The notes beneath the pieces are model-generated. The model was given only the letters and a program-made list of their open reading frames with translations. It had not been told where the DNA came from and did not search any database. A program made the position numbers and the translations under genes. DNA of 64,000 nucleotides from Strigamia acuminata (lineage: Eukaryota > Arthropoda > Chilopoda > Geophilomorpha > Linotaeniidae): assembly GCA_949358305.1 (NCBI GenBank), contig OX442318.1:3086501-3150500 (forward strand), written 5' to 3'. Below, piece by piece: positions 1 through 11,700 of this stretch (within the stretch, counting starts at the first letter, position 1; every line of letters begins with the position of its first letter).

Positions 1-2799
1 TGCGTTCACCATTGTCAGCACCTTCTCCGAAAATTCCGTCAGGCCTCTGCGAAATTGACGATCAGCGGCAAAGTTGCAAACTTTGTTTGGAAGGTGAGTT
101 ATCAGTTCTTCCGTCCTGCGTAAGTACGACCGGAGGTCCTCACCTAGCATCTGTTGCAAATTGTCCCAGTGATCCACCAAAGTCGCATGTGACTCACCAT
201 ACTCTTTCATAAATTCGTGAACAAACGCATCCCATTGTGTGAACGCGTGTTCATAGAACCAGTTCGCGGCTCCCCCCGTCAACATCTTCGGAATTATTCT
301 CTTAAGCGTGTCGTAGGGGTCCGCTTCATGGCATCTCACTATCTGCATCACTTCATCTAGGAATTTCGTTCCTACTGACCAACTACCATCAAATGTGTCG
401 GGTGTTATGCGGTCCCATTTTATTTGGGATGCGTTAACAAAGACATGTGTCCAATTTGCTACGCAATATTTCCGGATTTGCTTTTGCAGTACCTCTTCCA
501 TCTCTTGTGATCTGGATGGAATCTTTGCCAAGCGCTTATCTATCTGCTGTTCAATGTACTCCTGCAATTTAATGGTGTTGTCTGTTGGACCGTACATATT
601 GGCAGCAGGTGGCGGTTCTCTATATTGAGAATTATCAGGTCTGCCCTGTCTATTTCCGGTTTGACCCGCGTAACTTGCGTCATTGTGGCGGAAGTGTTCA
701 GACTGCGAGTATTTCCTTTCTTGTCGACCAGTATAGTCTTCACTCCATCGTGAGTAATCGTCATGACGTTTTTCATCTCTACGACGTTGTTCGTCATTGC
801 GACGATACTCCTGTTCGTGGCGCGGGTCGTTACCATGGCGATATTCATCTTTTTGACGAGAATCGTCTCTCTGGTAACGGTCGTCACCTCGGTGAGTGCC
901 TTGCTGGCGAGCATCATCATTTCTTCGGCGTCGCTCTTCTTCGCGGTAAAATTCGTCGCGTCGGCGCTGCTCTTCATTTCGATAGTACTCATCTTTTCGA
1001 CGCTGTTCGTCTCTGCGACGTTGTTCTTCGTTGCGGCGATCTTCGTCTTGTTGACGTTGTTGGCCGCCGTAACGTTCTCCGTCGCCTGGGCGATATTCGT
1101 AACGGTTTTCGTTACTTTGCTGGCGCTCTCCGTCGGGGCGACCTTGGCCGCGTCCTTGACTGTCATTTCCTCGGCTAGTATTCTCGTAACTAGCACTTCC
1201 TGCGCCCAGGCTTTTCTGACCCGTTGATTCATATTCAGCTTGCTGTGCAGGATTACCTGACTGTGGGTTTTGTCTTGCAGAACGTGAATTATCTCTTGAG
1301 AATTCATGCGTTGGAACTTCTTGATCTTGCCAAGATGTGTGACGTTCACTCCTCTCTCTTTCAGCTCTGTCGCTGTTGCCAGTATCTTTATTGGCTGAGG
1401 AGTCTTGATATCTTTCAGATTTCCAATTCTCGATTTCATTTATCCAACGTTCTTGGAAATCAGCGACTTTTTTCAACTTATTATAATAATCAGTTGGCTC
1501 ACTTGGTGAATAAACTGAACGTCTATCCTCTCGTTTTGACGCAGGAATTGTGACACACTCGGTTTGGGACGTTTCACTTGGATGCAACGGTTCCGTCGGG
1601 CGTGATTTGCCATCTTTGTCTACCGTTCTTGGCAGATTTTTCCATTTTGGAATGTCCATCGGTCCCAGTGTGTTACTCTTTGGTTGGTCAAATCGATTGG
1701 CAGCTCCACGCTGTTGATTGCGTTGATCAATTACGTCAAATACTTTTCTGTTCTGCATGGGAGGTGACGATCGTTTTCTGTCGCCACGCTCATCCCCACC
1801 TTCTCTCCCCCTTTTCAGAGGGTTCGTTCCAGACTCTGAAACTAATACTACTTCTGGCGGGTCCCGATTCGCTGCGTCAGGCTGCGCAATCGGGTATTGC
1901 ACTCGCGCCAAATACTGTGCGTCTTCTAGCGCCATTTTTGCTCTATGAGCTTCTTCCTGCGCGCGTAACGCTTCCTGGCGAAGATGTGCGTTTTCTTGGT
2001 TCGCATTCGTTTCCACTTCGGTTAGTTTCGATGCCAACGCCAGGCGTTCCGCCTCTAAGCGGACTCTCGTAGCTTCGAGATGTTCTTTTTCCGCCTGCCG
2101 TTCCGATTGGAGGTGTGCCTCTGCTGCTGCAATTTGCTCTTTCTCGAGTCGTCGTTCCTCATCCAAAGTCTGTTTGAGAATTTCGTACTCATGTTTAGCT
2201 TGCTGGGCTTGAAGTTCCTCCAACCGAAGACGCTTCACTAACTGGAATTCCTCTTCCTGGGCTTCTGCTAACCGTCGGCTTCGGTCCGCCGATGCTGCGG
2301 CGATTGCGTCGACTTCATCGTCGGAAATTGGACCGCCTTGTTGATATCGAATGCGTTGCCGTTCTAGGCTGTCTTCAGCTTCTTGCAGAATGTCTTGCAT
2401 CTGTTGTCTAACTTCTTTTAATTTACGTCGAATTGGTGAATTCTCGCCCGATGACTGTGCGCTGTCCGCCGCTTTCTGGGCTGCTGCCGCCTGGTAACCG
2501 CGTAATAGACGACCCTGACGTGTAGCGACGGCTATAAGCTTGTCACGAGGTAGCAATGAAATGTCAATTTTCGAGCGCGGTGTTGACTTCACACTAGGTG
2601 GGGCGTTGTGTACCGGCGTAGATTTCTGCGACGTGGGACTGTCGGACTTGAGCCAAAAGTCTTGGCTAAATTGGCGCGTGGTGCCTTCTTCATGATCGGA
2701 AGGTGACAACGATCTCGCTCGTCTGTCATCACGTCCTCCTCGCGTCTTAATACGTCGCGGGCCGCCCTGTCCTCGCAGTTGCTCTCGTGGCCAAGGCAT
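1..2799 (-). CDS. Ty3/gypsy-like Gag polyprotein, 5' part only
   Basis: The frame is open from the ATG at 2799 down to the window edge, 933 codons without a stop, so the 3' part lies outside. The N-terminal third is Gln/Glu/Ala-rich and predicted coiled coil (about 2080-2430). A very charged Arg/Glu/Asp-rich stretch follows (about 750-1060). The last ~130 codons look like the retrotransposon Gag family: a PDTFDG motif, then GGAANWFYEHAFTQWDAF, then an LRSYLRRTEEL helix. Gag forms the particle that packages element RNA. No protease, integrase or RT is visible because the element leaves the window. The ~750-residue extension before the Gag core is longer than usual. I could not identify the LTR or primer-binding site to its right. 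The family call is firm; the clade is inferred. Confidence 0.75.
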   Translation of the reverse strand, partial: MPWPREQLRGQGGPRRIKTRGGRDDRRARSLSPSDHEEGTTRQFSQDFWLKSDSPTSQKSTPVHNAPPSVKSTPRSKIDISLLPRDKLIAVATRQGRLLRGYQAAAAQKAADSAQSSGENSPIRRKLKEVRQQMQDILQEAEDSLERQRIRYQQGGPISDDEVDAIAAASADRSRRLAEAQEEEFQLVKRLRLEELQAQQAKHEYEILKQTLDEERRLEKEQIAAAEAHLQSERQAEKEHLEATRVRLEAERLALASKLTEVETNANQENAHLRQEALRAQEEAHRAKMALEDAQYLARVQYPIAQPDAANRDPPEVVLVSESGTNPLKRGREGGDERGDRKRSSPPMQNRKVFDVIDQRNQQRGAANRFDQPKSNTLGPMDIPKWKNLPRTVDKDGKSRPTEPLHPSETSQTECVTIPASKREDRRSVYSPSEPTDYYNKLKKVADFQERWINEIENWKSERYQDSSANKDTGNSDRAERERSERHTSWQDQEVPTHEFSRDNSRSARQNPQSGNPAQQAEYESTGQKSLGAGSASYENTSRGNDSQGRGQGRPDGERQQSNENRYEYRPGDGERYGGQQRQQDEDRRNEEQRRRDEQRRKDEYYRNEEQRRRDEFYREEERRRRNDDARQQGTHRGDDRYQRDDSRQKDEYRHGNDPRHEQEYRRNDEQRRRDEKRHDDYSRWSEDYTGRQERKYSQSEHFRHNDASYAGQTGNRQGRPDNSQYREPPPAANMYGPTDNTIKLQEYIEQQIDKRLAKIPSRSQEMEEVLQKQIRKYCVANWTHVFVNASQIKWDRITPDTFDGSWSVGTKFLDEVMQIVRCHEADPYDTLKRIIPKMLTGGAANWFYEHAFTQWDAFVHEFMKEYGESHATLVDHWDNLQQMLGEDLRSYLRRTEELITHLPNKVCNFAADRQFRRGLTEFSEKVLTMVNA

Positions 2800-3440
2800 G
2801 GTTAATAAAAGACAAGGTAGAAAGAAACAGACCTAACTATTAAACAAGAACCCAAAGTTATGTCCCTCAACTAAATGACTAGCTGTTTAGGTTCAAATAC
2901 TATGGCCAGGCCCCCAAGTGTAGTAATCCCGGCCTATTCTTAATAAAACCTCACTCAAATTATCAAAAATAAGCTGTGGAAATTACTTAATGCCCCGACG
3001 GGTCTTATATTTTAAACTCAAATAAATAACTAAGGCTTCTAACTATTCTAACTCAACAATTGATTTATCCAATTTTACAATTGAACAAATCAACCGATTC
3101 AATAAACCAACTTCTGTCTTAAAAACACACTCTCTCATTTATTCTGGCTCTTTGAATAAAGTTATCTCTCTAATAAAAACGATTTACAATGATTAAACTA
3201 TTAAAATTATACATAATGACTAGAAATTAACGAATTATTAATGAAAATGGAAAATAGGAATAAAAATGGCGTCTCCGGCTCCGTTCGTCCCGTCGACGCG
3301 ACGTTTCCGTACTGCTTCGTCCGAATAACGTATTCTTCACTTACAGTTTTCCCGATTCTCGGCAGCAACAACTGATGATTCTCGTTGTGGCTGCTCAATC
3401 GCAGTTTCTTCAATCTCTGACCGATCAATTTCGGTTTCTT
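2800..3440. other. Non-coding stretch upstream of the Gag ORF
   Basis: AT-rich sequence with no convincing ORF. It is probably the untranslated leader or LTR part of the retroelement whose Gag starts at 2799 on the minus strand. I did not find a matching second LTR in the window, so the boundary is unknown. Confidence 0.35.
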
Positions 3441-3450
3441 CTACACGCTT

Positions 3451-3746
3451 GCTCGAATGGCGACCGAGTCGTAGTTCGAGCAGCGTTACTTCGGCACCGT
3501 GTTAACCCAAATGGCGGTAGAACCGTAGTTCGGATTAACTTTACTTCTTCTCCGGGTAGTTCGGATGGCGATGATATCGTAGTCCGAATGGCCCTCTCCT
3601 CACGAGTAGTTCCAATGGCGACTCTGTCGTAGTTGGAATGGCTCGCTCTATTCTTCCAAGTGGTTCCAATGGCGTCGGCGACGTAGTTGGAATGGCTTGG
3701 TTACGATCGTCGAGTGGTTCAAATGGCGTCCGCGACGTAGTTTGAA
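3451..3746. repeat. Tandem array of six hairpins, ~54-bp period
   Basis: Six units share the plan outer arm - TGG - inner arm - 3-nt loop - inner arm - TAG - outer arm. Inner 4-bp arms start at 3461, 3515, 3569, 3619, 3673 and 3727 (spacing 54, 54, 50, 54, 54). All six inner arms pair perfectly although their sequences differ: CGAC/GTCG, CGGT/ACCG, CGAT/ATCG, CGAC/GTCG, CGTC/GACG, CGTC/GACG. Outer arms also covary: GCTCGAA/TTCGAGC, TTCGGA/TCCGAA, TTCCAA/TTGGAA (twice) and TTCAAA/TTTGAA. The second unit has a mismatched outer arm closed by GTTAA/TTAAC. The pairing is read directly; any function is unknown. Confidence 0.85.
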
Positions 3747-3966
3747 TGGCTCGACTGTTGCATGAAATCCCTCCGTCAATGTCTTGACGGCAAGATGAAA
3801 TTCCCGTGACACAATGTGTTGTATCACAAGAATGAGTCCAATCCTCGGTTGAAGGCACAAATTAATCCGGTTTTGACAGTAGAAATCCAGGAGTAATTAT
3901 TTTCAGTGTTGTTCAGCAAAGGTTTTTGTATTAGACTGAAGAAATCTGTATTTTCTTCCTGGTTGA

Positions 3967-4022
3967 CAGGAAGCACTTCCTGCCAACCCCTCAGCTGTTT
4001 GTCTGGTTGCCCTGGCAACCAG
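3967..4022. promoter_or_regulatory. Two adjacent perfect palindromes (ETS-like and X-box-like)
   Basis: CAGGAAG-CA-CTTCCTG (3967-3982) is a perfect inverted pair of GGAA cores. CTGGTTGCC-CT-GGCAACCAG (4003-4022) contains GTTGCCNNGGCAAC, the palindromic RFX X-box form. They may be promoter elements of the upstream retroelement or of an unseen gene. Binding is inferred from motif shape only. Confidence 0.4.
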
Positions 4023-5300
4023 CCCTAGACAAGAACTTATTGTCTCAGTCTTCTAAAATAATAAAATGCTAAAATAATATTAACTTCAGATCAACTCTGT
4101 GAATGTTACTCCTGTTTTCCCCTGCCCTGGTGACCACAGGCCACCACATGGTATATTATGGTGACAGTTCATGGATGGCTTACACAAACACATAATCCAA
4201 ATTTCAAACTTTGTAAAATACCTGACAAATTTGTAGAATAAATGGATTTGGTATCAGTATAAACTTTGTTCCAATGCTGATCATTACAACCGGCGACCAC
4301 TGACGTCACAAAAATGAGAACCAATGAGAGCCTGGAACACCCAACTCGCCAAGTGGCCAAACCTAATTACGTCGTTCAACCTTGTAAATACCTCGAAATC
4401 CGAAAATAGGCTGCATTAGATCTAGATGTGCCAAGTAAGAGTATAAAGCGCCAATAAGACAATAGTGGTGACATTTTAAACCATTACGACTCAAATGCAA
4501 AATGTATATATTTTTAAAATAAATTTCGGTCTATTTCATCTTAATATAATCTTAAAACTTTTTAAATACCAAAACCGATAAATAAAATTAATATTTTAAT
4601 GAAATGACGTCTTTTGAAAACACGAAGCAGGCTGCATCGTCTAGTTCAACGTTGTACGACTCCATATTTGTTTCGGGCTAAGGAGTCGTTCAGAAACTAA
4701 TTCATTTTCAACGTTTTATTACTCTAATAAGCCATACAGTATTTTCCACCAATCCATAAACTTAAGATCCTAAATTATTATTTGTTTGTAAAAATTACTT
4801 TGCGTCATAGTAATCATATTCTACTATTTTAAAAAAACAAAAAAAACAATGGGGATTCGTCCTCCTTTTAGATAGAAAAAAAACAAGATGGCGTTTTTTG
4901 TTTTTAATCGTTATTATTTTTTGTTTTTTAAACTATACGATATGCGAGTGAATTTGGTGTAAATAACTTCAATACGTATCTTTTCCGTTACTTAACAAGA
5001 CATTTATACACGCGGATAGTTTTCGTCTCGTTAAATAATAATAAAAAAGGAAAAATTTAAATTCATATTTAAATTAAGGATAAAAATTCAACGCTGTTTC
5101 CTATCTTTCGAATTGGATCTGAAATAAAAAAAAATGGAAGATAATTTGTGATAAGAACAAGGCAATATTCAACATCTTTACAATTTTCACACATTTCCAT
5201 GCAATTTTAACCAATTTTTCACGCATTTTCATGCATTTTTTTTACGATTTTCTCGCATTGAACAATTTTGTAACGCGTTTTCTCGCATTTTTACGATTTT
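4023..5300. other. AT-rich intergenic stretch, no gene seen
   Basis: No ORF with recognisable similarity. A full CRE palindrome TGACGTCA lies at 4301-4308 with a CCAAT pentamer just downstream. The rest is low-complexity A/T sequence. Confidence 0.5.
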
Positions 5301-5306
5301 GCTCGC

Positions 5307-5505
5307 TATTGTACGATTTTTCTCATATTTGTACAATTTTTCTCGTATTTGTACAATTTTTCTCGTATTTGTACAATTTTTCTCGTATTTGTACAATTTT
5401 TCTCGTATTTGTACAATTTTTCTCGTATTTGTACAATTTTTCTCGTATTTGTACAATTTTTCTCGTATTTGTACAATTTTTCTCGTATTTGTACAATTTT
5501 TCACG
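5307..5505. repeat. 20-bp minisatellite, about nine units
   Basis: The unit TTTCTCGTATTTGTACAATT repeats almost without change, so all reading frames look open and give artificial repetitive ORFs on both strands. Confidence 0.95.
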
Positions 5506-6054
5506 AGTTATCACGATTTTTCACGCAATTTCACGAATTTTCTCGCATTTTCACGAATTTTCTCGCATTTTCACGATTTTTCACGCATTTTCACAAACGT
5601 TCACGTGTTTTCTCGTATTTTACGTGTTTTGTTCCATTTTTATGCGTTTTCAGGCATCTTTTCTCGCATTTCTACGAATTTTTCACGAATTTTCACGCTT
5701 TTATCACATTTTTACGCTTTTCATGCATTTTCACGGGTTTTTCACACATTTTCCCGAATTTTTTCACGCATTTTCACTAATACTTTCCCACATTTTCACC
5801 AACTTCAAAAAATTAACCTTTTCTCACCCATTTACTCAAATTTTCACCAACTTTGAAAAATTAACCTTTTCTCATACATTTACTCAAATTGCCACCCACT
5901 TCTACCAACCCCCATGCATTTTCCACGTCAATTCTCATCAAAATGTGCAAAAACCGTCAAATTCCACTCAAATTTATCTCAAATTTTAAAATCCAATCAA
6001 AATTCTCAAAAAAAAACATTTTTTTTTTTCTCTAAAAAAAAAAAAAAATCATTC
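5506..6054. repeat. Decayed TTTTCACG/TTTTCTCG-rich repeat
   Basis: Degenerate relatives of the neighbouring 20-bp unit continue downstream of the ZRANB2 stop and fade into A-rich sequence. No gene is seen. Confidence 0.6.
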
Positions 6055-8587
6055 TCATTTTTTTCTTTCGTCATTGCACCCAAACCTGGACCTATCCTGG
6101 GATGCAGAATTGGAGCGCGAACGTGATCGCGAGCGGTAACGCTTGCTACTGTATCCCGACCTCGAATCCGAAGAACTCGATCTGCACAAAACGAGAGAGA
6201 AAAGAGAAAAAAAAAGAAAAAAAGAAACAAATTATCAAATTAACCGTCAAAATCGTCGGGGGCGGGCAAAATACAACAACAAAAACAAAATATTTCAATA
6301 AATTATGTATAGAAAGGTGATATCGACCTTCGTGACCTCTTTTTACCCGGTTACCTTGACCGTGAACGCGAGTGACTTTCGCGTTTGCGTTTCCTGGGCG
6401 AGTTATCAGCCGGAGAACGACTGCGCGATCGACAAGACGAAGACGAGGACGAAGACGACGATCTTTCTTTGTCTTTCTCTTTGTTTGCGTCTTGCGTTTG
6501 TCCGTCGTTGCTGTCACCCCAGCCGCTCAAGTCGTATTTCGATAAGTCGCCGTCGTCATCGTCGTCCTCGTCGTCCTCCTCCTCCACCACCGCTGCCGCC
6601 GAAGCCGCCACCGCAACCGGAACTGCTTTTGGGGCCTGCGAAGAAAGAAGCAAACAATTCCGTTAAATTCACTTCGTGTTTTTAAAAATCCGATCCAATC
6701 CAAAAAATTTCGAATGGATAAAATCCTATCCGAATAAAAATAGTGGCCCATCCAATCCTATCCTCATTCAATTCAAACCGAGTGCGGATTGCGGATAGGA
6801 TTAAGTCCCAGACGTCTAAACGTCTCAAACTGATGAATTAAGTGCAAAAATGACCAAAAACTGATGAATTAAGTGCAAAAATAACCAAAAACTGATGAAT
6901 TAAGAGCAAAAATGACCAAAAAGTGATGAATTAAGTGCAAAAATGACCAAAAAGTGATGAATTAAGTGCAAAAATGACCAAAAAGTGATAAATTAAGTGC
7001 AAAAATGACCAAAAAGTGATGAATTAAGTGCAAAAATGACCAAAAAATGATGAACTAAGTGCAAAAATGACCAAAAATTGATGAATTAAGCGCGAAAATG
7101 ACCAAAAACCGATAAATTAAGCGCGAAAATGACAAAACGGTTTTATTTGTGAAATAAAATGGATTTTTAGATTTTTTAGGCACAAAACCAATAAGATATC
7201 GTTGTAAAATAAATTTAATACTCAAACTTTTTTTTTTGGTGTATTTTGTAATTTAAAAAATTTTAATGTAATTTTAAAAAATTACTATAATAAACGAATT
7301 TATTACTCAATTAATTTTAATAAAAAAATATTCAAGCCTTAAATCAATATAAAATCGCTATTAAACGAATTTGTTATTCAAATAAATTTAATTTATTGAA
7401 TTTTCAAGCTGTCAATCAATATAAAATCGCTATTTAACGAATTTATTACTTAAATAAATTTATTAAATTTATTAAACTGATAAATGCATAAAAAGCAGAA
7501 AAGATATCGCAAAACAACAATTTCCCATTAAAAAAAATTAAATATTTGCATTTTTAATTTCTTAAGCCTAAAACCCATAGGATATCACGAGAGAAAAAAT
7601 CTTCCCGTGTTATCCCACAGGATATCCCCAAAAATTCTTATAAACTCTATATACTTGTTCGGGTTTGCGCGGCTTTTCATCCGGGTCCTCAGACTCATCT
7701 CCAGCGCCGCGGAATTTCTTTTTCTTCCGTCCGAACTAAAAAAAAATTAAAAATAACAAATAAACCAAATAAATTAATTAATAAATTAAAAAAAAATAAA
7801 ATTACTTCATCGTATTCCCCATCCGACTCCTCTCTTTCAATGTATTCTACATTTTCCCTTTCGTTGTACCCGCCGCCATAACCTGCGAAATTGTTAAACA
7901 TTTTTATGCAATTTTGTCACTTTTCGTCGCTTTATACCGGTTCGTTCTTCGACTTCTCCGTATTTCGGTGCATTACACATGTTGCATTGCTGTCTTCGTG
8001 CCCAATTCACGTTCCCACACCTAAAAAAATGCGAAAAACGTAAATTTTTGTGTTTTTCAATCGAGTTTTGACGATTTTATTTCATTTTCTCGATTTTTCC
8101 TCACTTGCTGCACTGCCAGTCGTCGGCGCTGAACAATCCTCGGCTTTTTTCGGCTGCGACCTTCCCGATTTCAGTGCCTAGTTTTTTCTTATTGGAACAT
8201 TCAGTTTTTTCTGTTTATTTTTTTATTTTTGTGTCATTTTTTTTATATAAAAAAAAATGATTCCGTCCAAAACAACACAAATTATACCTTTTCCACATCG
8301 GTTGCACGAAGTCCTCCTCGCGAAATTCACGTTCCCGCACCTTCAAAAGCGACAAAAGCGACAAAAATGAGAAAAAAATCGCATTTTTTCCACAAACGTC
8401 GCGCGAAAATTTCATTTTCCGCCCCGAAAACCAACCCTAGATTTCTTTATTTACAACTTAAACCAAAGATTCGATATTCCCACACATTTTAAAAATAAAT
8501 TCGAGGTATTAATCGCCATTTTAACCCGACTTACTGAGCTTCTGCACAAACCCAGTCACCCTCGTTCATGCGAAAACGACCGGCCAT
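6055..8587 (-). CDS. ZRANB2: ZRANB2, Ran-binding zinc-finger splicing factor
   Basis: Eight exons: 8587-8535, 8340-8288, 8177-8105, 8020-7938, 7882-7806, 7735-7655, 6635-6355 and 6181-6055. They join in frame to 275 residues starting MAGRFRMNEGDWVCAEA. Two RanBP2-type zinc fingers are clear: the first has CGNVNFARRTSCNRC and the second DDWQCSKCGNVNWARRQQCNMC. The conserved GYGGGYNERENVEYIERE block, a lysine-rich FGRKKKK segment, an acidic stretch and a C-terminal Arg/Ser domain follow. In vertebrates this nuclear protein binds single-stranded RNA carrying GGU through its fingers and affects splice-site choice. The acidic and RS parts are shorter than in human. It starts 204 bp downstream of the CDC20 stop on the same strand. 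Confidence 0.95.
6829..7130. repeat. ~31-bp minisatellite in ZRANB2 intron 6
   Basis: About ten units close to GATGAATTAAGTGCAAAAA followed by a TGACCAAAAAGT tail. The array fills part of the 1-kb intron between exons 6 and 7. Confidence 0.9.
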
Positions 8588-8791
8588 TTTGTGTGATTTG
8601 TTGTTCTCGTCCAATCTCGTCGCTTCCGCGATAGACAACGAGATCGATCTTATTCAATCGTTATTTTAAGGTAAAAAAACGTTATTTAATTCATTTATTT
8701 CGTTAAAAAACACTAGAAAAATACATGATTGACTTGTTTTCGTCCTACATTACAAAATAAAAATTACTATGACGTCATTAAAATTCGTATT
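8588..8791. promoter_or_regulatory. CDC20-ZRANB2 spacer with CRE
   Basis: This 204-bp gap must hold the CDC20 3' end and the ZRANB2 promoter or trans-splice region. A TGACGTCA palindrome lies at 8770-8777, near the CDC20 stop. The assignment as the ZRANB2 promoter is inferred from position. Confidence 0.4.
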
Positions 8792-11700
8792 TTATCGAAT
8801 GCTTTGCTTGAATGCGCACTTGATTCGTGCTGTCGATTTCGAAGCGGATTTTTTCGTCGAATCCGCTGGAAAACAATGCCACAAACGCAGTGTTTCGTCG
8901 GCAGCTGCCGAAGCAACGAAGGCTCCGTCAGGGCTCATCGCCATGTGCAAAATTCGCGAACTATGACCTGGAAAATTGGAAATAAATTGAATAGTTTTCA
9001 TTTTTTTAGTTCGAAAAATCGCCACCAGACTCACCAGTCAATTCTGCAATTTGTTGCATCGTTGGGTATTTCCATATGATGAGTTGGTTGTTGGCGAAGC
9101 CGTGTCCGGTGATGATTTCCTTGTATTCGGTCGACCACAGGATGCCGCACACTTGCGACTTTGTGTCGACGGAGTTCAGACTAATGCCCGTGTTTGTGTT
9201 CCAGAATTTGATGCAGCGGTCGGAGGTCCCGCCACCGCTCGCTAGGACGCTGTTTTGCCACGGACACCAACTTAGAGCCTGCAAATAAAAATTAAAAAAT
9301 TCATTTTTGAGCAAATGGATCATTTTTTGCACGTAATAATGCGATTTCTCAACTAAAATGGTTGTTGTTGAACGTAAAAATGCAGTTATTCGATTAAAAT
9401 GGCCATTTTTGCAAACAAAAATGCAACTTTTTTTTTACTAAAATGAATTTTTAGTCCAAAATGAAGAATAATTGCACCTAAAAATGCATTTTTTCGACTA
9501 AAATGCCTTTTTCGTCTAAAATGTCGAATTATTGCACATGAAAATCGAGTTTTCGACTGAAATTGCTATTTTTGCACATAGAAATGCAGTTTTTCTACTA
9601 TAATGGCTATTATTGCACATAAAAATGGAGTTTTTCGACTATAATGGCTATTTTTGTGCATAAAAATGCAGTTATTCGACTATAATGGCTATTTTTGTGC
9701 ATAAAAATGCAGTTTTTCGACTAAAATGGCTATTTTTGTGCATAAAAATGCAGTTTTTCGACTAAAATGGCTATTTTTGTGCATAAAAATGCAGTTTTTC
9801 GACTAAAATGGCTATTTTTGCACATAAAAATGCAGTTTTCTTTTACTAAACTCCTTTTTTGGTCCAAAATAGCGAATTCGTGCACGTAAAAATGCACTTT
9901 TTCGACTAAAATAGCTATTTGTGCACGTAAAAATGCCAGTCTCAACTTCAACATCGAATTATTTAGCTTAAAACTCCATGTCTGTCTAAAATGCACCAAA
10001 CTGCACAAAAAAACATTTCACCCCGAAAAAAACCGTTCAAATCAACCACAAATGCACGAATACACCTAAAAACTGCATTTTCAGTCCAAAACCGATCATT
10101 TTTTCACAAAAATCCCCTTTTTCCTCAATAATTGCAGACACTTATTCGTACTTTAACGGCCGCTTGATGCTGCGTGAACGTGAACGTGGGTTTATCATCC
10201 GCGTAAACTCCCATCGACTGAACCGGCCAAACGTTGAGCAAATTATCGTTGCCACCGCTGGCTAAATAACGACCATCGGGGGACCAGCGAAGTCCGCACA
10301 CCTCCTGCGAGTGGTTATCCGAGCTGCCCACTTTGTGCTGCGGGACTCGGACGTCGTGGTGGTGGATTTGACCCGTTCGCGAACCACTGGACACGATGTA
10401 CGAGTTCCAGCTGAGTGATCCGACGCGCGATTGGTGGCCCGTCATGTTGCGGATCCGTCTCTGCTCGGTAACGTCCCAGATCTGAGAGAGAAATGTCGGA
10501 ATTGGTCAAAAATGATTTTTTTTTAGGGGTTTTTGGAGGTTTTTTTCACTTGGACTTCGCCGAGACTCGTTCCGATTGCTAAATGCGAGCCTTCGCGGAC
10601 CCAGGAGACTGAACTGATGTAGTCGTTTGAGTTGTCCATTGACATGAGGAGTTGGATTTCGCCGCTGCCAGCATTCCAGATGTAGACGGTGTCGGCTAAA
10701 CTTAGGGCTAAGTGGTTGTTTGTGCTCCAGTCGAGAAGGTTTAAATCTGGAAAATTGGAAAGTTTGAGTGGAATTGTCATAGTTTGTTCAGGGAAATTTC
10801 GAGTGTAAATGTGAAAATTTGCAGTGAAAATGTGAAATTTCAGGTGATAATGTGCAAATTTTGACTAAAACACGTGAAATTTCTTGTTAAAACGTGAAAT
10901 TTTCGAATAAAAACGTGAAAATTTCGAATAAAAACGTGAAAATTTCGAATAAAAACGTGAAAATTTCGAATAAAAACGTGAAAATTTCGAATAAAAACGT
11001 GAAAATTTCGAATAAAAACGTGAAAATTTCGAATAAAAACGTGAAAATTTCGAATAAAAACGTGAAAATTTCGAATAAAAACGTGAAAATTTCGAATAAA
11101 AACGTGGAAAATTTTCAATAAAAATCAGAAATTTTGAGTTTTATTGAAAATTTTCACGAAATCAGAAATTTTGAGTTAAAACAAGTGAAAATGTGCAAAT
11201 TTTGACCAAAAACTGTAAAATTTCTTGTAAAAACGTGAAAATTTCGAATAAAAACATGAAAATTCCGAATAAAAGCGTGAAATTTCGAATAAAAACGTAA
11301 AACTTTTCTATAAAAACTTGAAATTTTCGATAAAAACGAGAAATTTTTCAATAAAAATCAGAAATTTTGCGTTAAAATATGCAAATTCGTTATAAATATG
11401 AAACGTTGCATGAATTTGAAGATTTCAAGTAAAAATGTGGAAATTTTGATTAAAACTGTGAAACTTCTCGTAAAATCTGTGAAATTTCTTGTATAAACTG
11501 AAATTTCTTGTAAAAACTGTGAAATTTCTTGTAAAAACTGTGAAATTTCTTGTAAAATCTGTGAAATTTCTTGTAAAAACGGAAAATTTCGAATAAAAAC
11601 GTGAAATTTTTCAATAAAAACCAGAAATTTTGTGTTAAAATATGCAAATTCACTTACAAATATGAACCTTTAAATAAATATGCGAAAATTTCTTTTAAAA

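Noticed and set aside
540-1439. 299-codon minus-strand ORF in another frame
   Set aside because: Shadow of the Gag frame, which stays open for 933 codons and has recognisable Gag motifs.
2880-2925. tRNA 3'-end-like GGTTCAAAT...CCA as a primer-binding site of the gypsy element
   Set aside because: Distance from T-loop to CCA is too short for a tRNA end and no LTR start follows clearly.
3451-3746. CRISPR-like reading of the regular array
   Set aside because: Units have no identical direct repeat with unique spacers; the constant feature is paired stems, and the genome is animal.
4169-4360. 63-codon minus-strand ORF with a signal-peptide-like start
   Set aside because: No homologue, no neighbouring exons in phase, AT-rich intergenic setting; chance hydrophobic start is likely.
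5231-5989. 252-codon ORF rich in FFSYLYNF
   Set aside because: Product of the 20-bp minisatellite and its decayed neighbours.
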